Under the pieces are notes generated by a model, which worked only from the letters and a program-made list of their open reading frames with translations, was not told the DNA's origin and ran no database searches. A program made the position numbers and the translations under genes. A stretch of DNA of 5,718 nt from Porphyromonadaceae bacterium UBA7207 (lineage in GTDB: Bacteria > Bacteroidota > Bacteroidia > Bacteroidales > Muribaculaceae). Below, piece by piece: positions 1-4,876 of the stretch. Location: positions 1 through 5,718 of the forward strand of contig DKUJ01000023.1 of the NCBI GenBank assembly GCA_002490635.1. Reading direction: 5' to 3'. Position 1 is the stretch's first letter, and each line of letters starts with the position of its first letter.

Positions 1-32
1 AGATTAACTCGTTGACAGACAGACACAGAATA

Positions 33-86
33 TTCCCCGATTCACAATGAACCGGGTAGGGGAAGTCATGCTTTTTATTTTAGTTT
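33..86 (+). terminator. Possible hairpin terminator of an upstream gene
   Basis: TTCCCC at 33-38 is complementary to GGGGAA at 59-64. Between them an inner stem (CCGATTCA at 37-44 with TGAACCGG at 48-55, one A/C mismatch) offers an alternative fold with a CAA loop. A T-rich stretch follows at 71-86, but it starts several bases after the stem and is interrupted, so this is not a textbook intrinsic terminator. It lies just before the promoter of the first operon gene, which would suit the end of an upstream transcript entering from outside the window. Confidence 0.22.
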
Positions 87-133
87 AAATGAAAGAGCCG
101 TGTATACTGAATGTGCGTAAGCCGATTCAAGGC

Positions 134-163
134 TTGGTTTTTCGAAGAAAATATGTAACTTTG
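134..163 (+). promoter_or_regulatory. Bacteroidetes-type promoter for the six-gene operon
   Basis: TTG at 134-136 is followed after 19 bases by TAACTTTG at 156-163. This matches the -33 (TTTG/TTG) and -7 (TAnnTTTG) elements recognised by the primary sigma factor of Bacteroidetes. Transcription would begin near 170, leaving a leader of about 25 bases before the ATG at 195. The leader is A-rich and lacks a Shine-Dalgarno sequence, as is usual in this phylum. No stronger promoter match was seen inside the six-gene block, so it probably drives all of 195-4622. Confidence 0.6.
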
Positions 164-194
164 CAAGGTTAAACCAATAGCAACCACATTTGCC

Positions 195-1049
195 ATGGCA
201 GAAATCAAGATTGCCGGAATCATGCGAGCGGGCATGTTTTCCCCCAACCGCATAGGTAGTGATGCTGCAATTTTCAACATTGTGGCGGAACAGTTGCGCA
301 AACGCGGCTGTGAAGTGCGGCTCTACAGCGAGGAACAGTTCATCGCCGAAGGGGTTGAGGAGCGCATTGTGCTTAACATGTGCCGTGAGAAACGCTCGAT
401 TTCACTGTTGCAGAAAATCGAGGACGACGGTGCTTTGGTGATTAATTCCGGCTATGGTATCGAAAATTGTGGTCGTGAGCGCCTCACCCGCATTCTGCTT
501 GGCTCGGGCATTCCATTTCCCGACAGTATTGTGGTGAATTCCGACGAGGCTGTGCGCGACACCTTTGTCAAGGCACGCTTCACAAGGTGCTGGATCAAGC
601 GTGCCGACTATCAGTCGCTGCATAAGGAAGACGTGAGCTACGTCCGCCAGGCCGATGAGGCCCAGGAGGTGCTTCAGGAATACTTCCTCCGTGGCATCCA
701 GCGAGCAGTCATCAGCCGGCATCTCGAAGGCGACCTTATCAAGTTCTATGGCGTTGCCGGCACACCGTTCTTCTACAGCTATGCGCCCTTCGAAAGCCGC
801 GAGCCAAGCAAGCCGGTTGCCGCCACCACAGTCTACGACAAAGCCCGTCTGCACCAGATCTGCCGCGATGCCGCAGAGGCGCTTGATGTGAAAATCTATG
901 GCGGCGATGCTATTGTGGATGCCGACGGTACAATCCGTCTTATCGATTTCGACGACTGGCCAAGTTTCGCGCCATGCCGCAACGAGGCCGCACCATACAT
1001 CGCGAAATGTGTGATGTCGGCCGTTAAGGAACATTTTGCAAAAAGCTGA
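195..1049 (+). CDS. ATP-grasp-fold protein of unknown substrate, first gene of inositol-lipid operon
   Basis: A 284-residue soluble protein without signal peptide or membrane segments. I recognise the fold class but not a named family. The N-terminal part (residues 5-45) has an alpha/beta start with an SPNRIGSD stretch, like the pre-ATP-grasp domain of carboxylate-amine ligases and small-molecule kinases. WIKR at 133-136 supplies a likely ATP-contacting lysine (K135). GDLIKFYGV at 179-187 places a lysine where RimK-like ligases have arginine, and resembles the G-x-L-x-K-x-Y stretch of inositol phosphate ITPK kinases. The C-terminal block has D238, then D251-F252-D253 followed by DWPSF, matching the metal-binding acidic residues of the fold, with D-x-D in place of the usual E-x-N. 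The ATG at 195 lies about 25 bases after the predicted transcription start; the stop is 7 bases before the PgpA-like gene. Known: ATP-grasp enzymes use ATP to ligate carboxylates or phosphorylate substrates. Inferred: context suggests action on inositol, its phosphate or a lipid head group. The substrate is unproven and a peptide-type ligase remains possible. Confidence 0.8.
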   Translation: MAEIKIAGIMRAGMFSPNRIGSDAAIFNIVAEQLRKRGCEVRLYSEEQFIAEGVEERIVLNMCREKRSISLLQKIEDDGALVINSGYGIENCGRERLTRILLGSGIPFPDSIVVNSDEAVRDTFVKARFTRCWIKRADYQSLHKEDVSYVRQADEAQEVLQEYFLRGIQRAVISRHLEGDLIKFYGVAGTPFFYSYAPFESREPSKPVAATTVYDKARLHQICRDAAEALDVKIYGGDAIVDADGTIRLIDFDDWPSFAPCRNEAAPYIAKCVMSAVKEHFAKS

Positions 1050-1056
1050 TACGGTA

Positions 1057-1563
1057 ATGGCTGATACAGACAATCAACAAGGCAAACGATTTCCTCTCTT
1101 CCCGAAACTTATAGCCACATCGTTCGGCTTCGGATTCCTGCCCGTGGCTCCCGGTACATGGGGCGCCGTTTTCGCGGTGCTGATATGGCTGCCGCTGTAC
1201 ATGCTGGCTTCCCCGGGAGCAATTCTCGCAGGCACCGCGGCCGGAGCGCTTTTTTTTGCGGTGGCAGGTACATGGGCAAGCTCGGTGGCCGAGCGCTACT
1301 GGGGCAAGGACCCTGTTATAGCGTGTGTCGACGAAACAGTGGGGCAGCTCATAGCGATGCTGCCGCTGTATTGCGTCCCCGGAGAGTACTGGTGGGAGAT
1401 ATTGATTTCGCTGGCGCTTTTCCGCTTCTTCGATATCTTCAAGCCTTTGGGCATAAGGAGTCTTGAGAAACTGCCGGGCGGCTACGGAATGATGGCCGAT
1501 GATGTGCTGGCGGCGATATATTCATGTGTGATTCTGCTGGTGCTCAATCACTTCATACTCTGA
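1057..1563 (+). CDS. PgpA-family phosphatase, probable phosphatidylinositol-phosphate phosphatase
   Basis: A 168-residue membrane protein of the phosphatidylglycerophosphatase A family, about the usual length. The family signatures are in order: GFGFLPVAPGTWGA at residues 24-37, VDETVGQ at 91-97, FRFFDIFKP at 122-130 and GGYGMMADDVLA at 141-152. The acidic residues D92, E93, D126, D148 and D149 are the expected metal-binding and catalytic positions. Hydrophobic segments lie near 33-52, 55-77, 95-106 and 150-167. I chose the ATG at 1057, 7 bases after the preceding stop; a TTG at 1036 would add seven residues and overlap that gene. PgpA normally removes phosphate from phosphatidylglycerol-phosphate. 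Next to a CDP-alcohol transferase and an inositol-phosphate synthase, the likely substrate is phosphatidylinositol-phosphate, as reported for the B. thetaiotaomicron homologue BT1525 (from memory). A housekeeping role in phosphatidylglycerol synthesis cannot be excluded. A run of eight T at 1250-1257 stays in frame. Confidence 0.88.
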   Translation: MADTDNQQGKRFPLFPKLIATSFGFGFLPVAPGTWGAVFAVLIWLPLYMLASPGAILAGTAAGALFFAVAGTWASSVAERYWGKDPVIACVDETVGQLIAMLPLYCVPGEYWWEILISLALFRFFDIFKPLGIRSLEKLPGGYGMMADDVLAAIYSCVILLVLNHFIL

Positions 1564-1577
1564 CAACAGCTATAGCG

Positions 1578-2132
1578 ATGCATAAACTGCTCAAGAAAGC
1601 TCTCCACAGCGACAATCTGGTGTGCACTTTCATGCGCTCCATAGCTTCGTCGCAGGCGGCATCGTGGGTCGATATGGGAGTGCGGTTCGCGCTTTTCGCA
1701 TGGGTCGGCCTTCTGCCGTTCGTGGCAACTGCTGTAGGATGTGTGGCCGGTGGAATTGTGAATTGCATAATCAATTACCGATTCACGTTCCATGCCTCCG
1801 AGGTCGACCCCAGGGCGGTGGCGGTGAAATACGCTATGATATGGGCCGGCAGCCTGATATTCAACTCGGTGGGCACTCAGCTGCTTTTTGAGGTTTTCAC
1901 ACGCTGGCATTTTCTGGAGACAATAGGTTTCCGTCCCGATGGATATTTCGCGGCTGCCACTTTGATAACCAGCCTTATAGTGTCGTGGGCATGGAATTTT
2001 GTCATGCAGCGCAATTTCGTGTACCGGCCTGTGGCATTCGACAGCTGCGCCTTAAAACTGATAGATTACTTCGACTTGAGAAAGCATCGCAACGGTGCTG
2101 GTCAAATACCCGATGACAACAATGAACATTAA
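1578..2132 (+). CDS. GtrA-like four-helix membrane protein
   Basis: A 184-residue protein with four predicted membrane helices, near residues 28-47, 48-66, 84-105 and 123-143. Two features fit the GtrA-like family: an N-Y-R-F-T-F sequence at the end of helix 2 (66-71) and Q-R-N-F-V-Y-R-P after helix 4 (144-151). The hydrophilic tail after residue 151 is longer than in minimal GtrA proteins. GtrA proteins are thought to help translocate or present polyprenyl-linked sugars across the inner membrane, but their biochemistry is poorly settled. Here the gene sits between the phosphatase and the lipid transferase, so movement of an inositol lipid to the outer leaflet, where an AUR1-like enzyme would act, is a reasonable inference. 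I chose the ATG at 1578, 14 bases after the previous stop; the in-frame ATG at 1524 lies inside the previous gene. The 3' end overlaps the next gene. Confidence 0.75.
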   Translation: MHKLLKKALHSDNLVCTFMRSIASSQAASWVDMGVRFALFAWVGLLPFVATAVGCVAGGIVNCIINYRFTFHASEVDPRAVAVKYAMIWAGSLIFNSVGTQLLFEVFTRWHFLETIGFRPDGYFAAATLITSLIVSWAWNFVMQRNFVYRPVAFDSCALKLIDYFDLRKHRNGAGQIPDDNNEH

Positions 2133-2817
2133 GCAGAGTGCCAAGGAGCGACGCGACGACCTCCAGCAGGGCATATATTTGGTAATCAACCCGTTCGTCC
2201 GTCTGTTGATTCGGCTGGGAGTCACCCCCAACATGGTCACTACAATCGGATTCCTTGGCAATGTAGCCGGTGCCGTACTTCTGGTAATGGCAGGATATGG
2301 AGTCATTTCCGGCAAAGGCGTCGACTACGCGTTGCTCACATGGGCCGGAGCGCTGATAATAGGTTTCTCACTTTTCGACATGCTCGACGGGCAGGTAGCC
2401 CGTCTTGGGGGAATGTCCTCGACTTTCGGAGCCATGTATGATTCCGTGCTCGACCGCTACTGCGAGCTGTTCACACTCGGCGGAATAGCCTATTATTTTA
2501 TCGGCTGCGGCAGCTTCGCAGGCGCCCTGGTAACATTCCTCGCTCTGGTAGGTAGCATAATGGTGAGCTACGTTCGGGCAAGAGCCGAAGGGCTGGATAT
2601 CGAATGTAAGATAGGTTTCATGCAACGCCCCGAGCGTGTGGTGGTGACAAGCCTTTCAACACTGGCCACCGGTATCGTGGGCATGGGGCTCGCTTCCGGG
2701 TCCACTTTCGAACCTAACTGGATTCTGTTCGGAGCCATGTGTGTAATAGCGGTGTTTGCCAATCTTACAGCGTTTGCACGCATCGCGCACTGCCGCAGGC
2801 AGCTCGAAAGAAAGTAA
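2113..2817 (+). CDS. CDP-alcohol phosphatidyltransferase, probable phosphatidylinositol-phosphate synthase
   Basis: A 234-residue integral membrane enzyme with about six hydrophobic segments. The complete CDP-alcohol phosphotransferase signature is present: D89-x2-D92-G93-x2-A96-R97-x8-G106-x3-D110-x3-D114, with all four metal-binding aspartates. A later QRPER stretch (171-175) recalls the arginine-rich loop of bacterial and archaeal inositol-phosphate-using members. The predicted reaction is CDP-diacylglycerol plus inositol-1-phosphate giving phosphatidylinositol-phosphate and CMP, in the inner membrane. Substrate choice is inferred from the adjacent phosphatase and AUR1-like gene and the downstream inositol-phosphate synthase; from the signature alone it could be a phosphatidylglycerol-phosphate or other synthase. 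The ATG at 2113 overlaps the GtrA-like gene by 20 bases; an in-frame ATG at 2122 and a GTG at 2095 are alternatives. Overlap implies translational coupling. Its stop shares a base with the next start. Confidence 0.88.
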   Translation: MTTMNIKQSAKERRDDLQQGIYLVINPFVRLLIRLGVTPNMVTTIGFLGNVAGAVLLVMAGYGVISGKGVDYALLTWAGALIIGFSLFDMLDGQVARLGGMSSTFGAMYDSVLDRYCELFTLGGIAYYFIGCGSFAGALVTFLALVGSIMVSYVRARAEGLDIECKIGFMQRPERVVVTSLSTLATGIVGMGLASGSTFEPNWILFGAMCVIAVFANLTAFARIAHCRRQLERK

Positions 2818-3755
2818 TGAAAACAGACTTCCCAAGCCGTCGGCAGGCGGCGATATGTGTGGCCGCATTGCTTATGTGGCTTGCTGTGACTGCCGCGTTC
2901 GTAGGCTTCCGCCCGGAGCATCCCGTGATGGCTCTGCTGATTTTCGCGTTGTTCTTCGCAAATGGCGCCACAAGACGACTCACGGTGGCGTTGGCTCCGT
3001 TTTTCATCTTCGGCATAAGCTACGACTGGATGAATATCGTGCCCAATTACACTGTGAACCCCGTGGATGTCGCAGGCCTGTATGGAGCCGAGAAGGGTCT
3101 CTTCGGCATTTCCACCGAAGCCGGGGTGTTGACCCCCAACGAGTTCTTCGCCTTGCACCGCAATGTGGTAATGGACTTCATGGCCGGAATATTTTATCTC
3201 TGCTGGGTGCCGCTGCCAATCTTCTTCGGTCTGTGGCTATACTTTACCGGCAGGCGTGGACCATATCTGCATTTCGCCCTGGTGTTCCTGCTTGTCAATC
3301 TGTTGGGATTCGCCGGATACTACATACATCCCGCCGCGCCGCCGTGGTATGTGGCCGGCCATGGTTTCGAGGCCGTGGTGGGCACACGTGGCGAAGTCGC
3401 CGGTCTGGGCGCTTTCGATGCGATGACGGGTCTTGGAATATTCGATGGTCTCTATGCCCGCAATTCCAATGTGTTTGCCGCCTTGCCGTCGCTGCACAGC
3501 GCCTACACCCTTGTGGCGTTCATATATGCCATGCGTTCCGGCAGTTCATCGGCATGGAAAGTTGTCCTCGCCGTAGTTACTCTGGGGATATGGTTCACCG
3601 CTGTGTACACATCCCACCATTATATCATCGATGTTCTGGCAGGAATAGGAACCGCCCTCGCAGGTTTCCTGCTCTTTGAATATGTGCTTATGAAGATTCC
3701 GCCATTCGCGGCATGGATTGCACGTTACGCCAGGTATATATCCACTTCGAACTGA
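2817..3755 (+). CDS. AUR1-like PAP2-superfamily enzyme, probable inositol phosphorylceramide synthase
   Basis: A 312-residue membrane protein with helices near residues 9-29, 35-49, 54-72, 119-142, 150-170, 246-264 and 271-292. It carries the PAP2 lipid phosphatase/transferase signatures in the form seen in fungal Aur1: HPAAPPWY at 171-178, PSLHSAY at 224-230 and Y-T-S-H-H-Y-I-I-D at 264-272. H227, H268 and D272 are the expected catalytic triad. Aur1-type enzymes transfer phospho-inositol from phosphatidylinositol to ceramide, releasing diacylglycerol. The homologous position in B. thetaiotaomicron (BT1522, from memory) was assigned inositol phosphorylceramide synthase. In this family the active site faces away from the cytosol, so the periplasmic leaflet is the likely site of action. 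The start ATG overlaps the preceding TAA as TAATG, arguing for coupled translation; upstream in-frame starts lie inside the previous gene. A general PAP2 phosphatase is the alternative, less likely given the APPWY block. Confidence 0.85.
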   Translation: MKTDFPSRRQAAICVAALLMWLAVTAAFVGFRPEHPVMALLIFALFFANGATRRLTVALAPFFIFGISYDWMNIVPNYTVNPVDVAGLYGAEKGLFGISTEAGVLTPNEFFALHRNVVMDFMAGIFYLCWVPLPIFFGLWLYFTGRRGPYLHFALVFLLVNLLGFAGYYIHPAAPPWYVAGHGFEAVVGTRGEVAGLGAFDAMTGLGIFDGLYARNSNVFAALPSLHSAYTLVAFIYAMRSGSSSAWKVVLAVVTLGIWFTAVYTSHHYIIDVLAGIGTALAGFLLFEYVLMKIPPFAAWIARYARYISTSN

Positions 3756-3776
3756 AATTAATAAAACGCTCTTACG

Positions 3777-4622
3777 ATGCAGGAGAACGATATTCGCCCC
3801 GATGTACTCAACTATGACGACCTGCGCAAGATGATTCCTGCGCTCGACGGCCATCCGAAAATCACTGACGCGCTTCTGCGGTGGCTCGAGGTAGACAAGG
3901 TGAACGAAGTGCATGGAAAATGCTGCGATACTCCGGGGCCCGAATTCGTGAAGCGGCTGCTGCTCGACGAGTTCGGAATCAAGCTGCGGGTCGACGGAAC
4001 CGATGTTCTCGAAAACCTGCCGCAGGGAGCGTTCATAACAGTGAGCAACCACCCGCTGGGCGCACTCGACGGCATTGCGCTGATTTACCTGATCACACGC
4101 CACCGCCCTAACTACAAGGTGATGGTGAACATGATACTGAACAAGATATCGGCTATGCGGCCGAACTTCATTGCCGTGGACGCATGGGCAAGCAACGATG
4201 CTGCCAGGCGAGCCGTGTCTGTGGCCGGGATACGCGAGGCCCTGAGGCAGCTGCGCGATGGCGAGCCGGTGGGTTTTTTCCCTGCGGGAGCCATGAGCAA
4301 GACCACCTGGAGCGACGGCCTGCAGGACCGTGAGTGGCAGGCATCCGTGCTGCAGATTATAGCCAAGGCCAAGGTTCCCGTTATACCTATATATTTCCAC
4401 GACAAGAACAGCTGGTGGTGCGACCTGCTTGGACATATCTGCTGGCCGGCACGCTCGCTGCGCCTTCCTGCCGAAGTGTTTCGCAAGAAGGGATCGACAA
4501 TGCATATTTCTGTAGGAAAGCCCATAACCGTAGAAGAGCAGGCGATACATGGAGGAGGCGATCCGCATAGGCTCGGGCTATATCTCCGGCAGATGACCTA
4601 TGCGCTCAGGGAAAAGAAATAG
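3777..4622 (+). CDS. Lysophospholipid acyltransferase-like (LPLAT/PlsC superfamily) protein
   Basis: A 281-residue protein of the lysophospholipid acyltransferase superfamily. The catalytic block is SNHPLGALDG, with N91, H92 and D98; the H-to-D spacing is five residues rather than the four of classical PlsC, a form I associate with the 'putative hemolysin'/ABO13168-like subgroup. The second block is FFPAGAMSK (167-175), the FPxG glycerolipid-binding element. About 85 mostly polar residues precede the catalytic block, and no strong membrane anchor is visible, so it may bind the membrane peripherally. The ATG at 3777 is 21 bases after the previous stop, with an AT-rich spacer. Known: relatives transfer acyl groups from acyl-ACP or acyl-CoA to lyso-lipids, including ornithine or glycine lipids. 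Inferred: its place at the end of the operon suggests acylation of an inositol-lipid intermediate or supply of phosphatidic acid. The acceptor cannot be read from sequence. Confidence 0.82.
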   Translation: MQENDIRPDVLNYDDLRKMIPALDGHPKITDALLRWLEVDKVNEVHGKCCDTPGPEFVKRLLLDEFGIKLRVDGTDVLENLPQGAFITVSNHPLGALDGIALIYLITRHRPNYKVMVNMILNKISAMRPNFIAVDAWASNDAARRAVSVAGIREALRQLRDGEPVGFFPAGAMSKTTWSDGLQDREWQASVLQIIAKAKVPVIPIYFHDKNSWWCDLLGHICWPARSLRLPAEVFRKKGSTMHISVGKPITVEEQAIHGGGDPHRLGLYLRQMTYALREKK

Positions 4623-4718
4623 GATGGTTAAATAAAATTAACTTGAAAATGCAGAATCGGCGGCTTTGTTAACCTATAAAAACAGTATAGTCGATATTTT
4701 AGGCCGTCTTAACATGCG

Positions 4719-4748
4719 TTTACTAACTTTATAGTGTTAATATTTTTG
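4719..4748 (+). promoter_or_regulatory. Bacteroidetes-type promoter for the inositol-phosphate synthase gene
   Basis: TTTA at 4719-4722 is followed after 18 bases by TATTTTTG at 4741-4748, an exact match to the TAnnTTTG -7 element with a one-base-off -33 element. Transcription would start around 4755, giving a leader of about 120 bases. With the 254-base gap before the gene, this suggests that the synthase is transcribed separately from the six upstream genes, although read-through cannot be excluded because I see no strong terminator after 4622. Confidence 0.55.
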
Positions 4749-4759
4749 CAATTGCAAAA
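4744..4759. repeat. Perfect 16-bp palindrome overlapping the -7 element
   Basis: TTTTGCAATTGCAAAA reads the same on both strands. It covers the last five bases of the + strand -7 box (4741-4748). On the opposite strand it supplies TACTTTTG (complement of 4755-4762), which also fits TAnnTTTG. It could be an operator for a dimeric regulator, a pair of face-to-face promoter boxes, or chance in AT-rich DNA. Its position at the likely start of transcription makes a regulatory role plausible but unproven. Confidence 0.5.
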
Positions 4760-4785
4760 GTATTTCTAATTTAGCGCCCGAAAAC

Positions 4786-4836
4786 GGCCTTCTCGCCCGG
4801 CAGAGGAAGCCGATTGTCGCTTTTCTGATCTCAGAA
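4786..4836 (+). promoter_or_regulatory. Structured leader of the inositol-phosphate synthase mRNA
   Basis: Two hairpins are possible in the predicted leader. The first pairs GGC-TTC-TC (from 4786) with GA-G-GAAGCC (to 4812), with two bulges. The second pairs TTCTGA at 4823-4828 with TCAGAA at 4831-4836, a perfect 6-base inverted repeat that as RNA would more likely form five pairs with an ATCT loop. After it comes an A-rich, unstructured stretch up to the ATG at 4877. No known riboswitch class is recognised and there is no T-run to make an attenuator. Confidence 0.3.
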
Positions 4837-4876
4837 TAAAAATATAACAAAAATAAACCATCTTAATTCTTTGAAA

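Noticed and set aside
14..24. Short GACA tandem repeat near the left edge
   Set aside because: Less than three full units; no sign of a CRISPR array or functional repeat.
3..50. Open frame from the left edge to a TGA at 48-50, possibly the tail of an upstream + strand gene
   Set aside because: Only 15 codons with no recognisable protein signature; it cannot be told from chance.
402..1073. 223-codon open frame on the - strand
   Set aside because: It is antisense to the ATP-grasp-like gene, has no recognisable domain, and conflicts with the operon direction.
1250..1257. Run of eight T inside the PgpA-like gene, a possible slippage or phase-variation site
   Set aside because: The run encodes Leu-Phe-Phe within a hydrophobic helix, the frame is intact, and one short run is weak evidence for phase variation.
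2756..3679. 307-codon + strand frame overlapping the AUR1-like gene
   Set aside because: It is rich in Arg, Cys and Ser without hydrophobic segments, typical of an out-of-frame reading; the other frame carries the PAP2 motifs.
3546..4568. Long 340-codon open frame on the - strand
   Set aside because: It lies opposite the AUR1-like and acyltransferase genes, which have complete catalytic motifs; its translation shows no domain pattern, so it is a shadow of GC-rich coding DNA.
4626..4674. GGTTAA at 4626-4631 and TTAACC at 4669-4674 after the acyltransferase gene, a possible terminator; TTAAC also recurs at 4709
   Set aside because: The arms are short and AT-rich, the loop is long and no T-run follows, so neither a terminator nor a phased operator array is supported.
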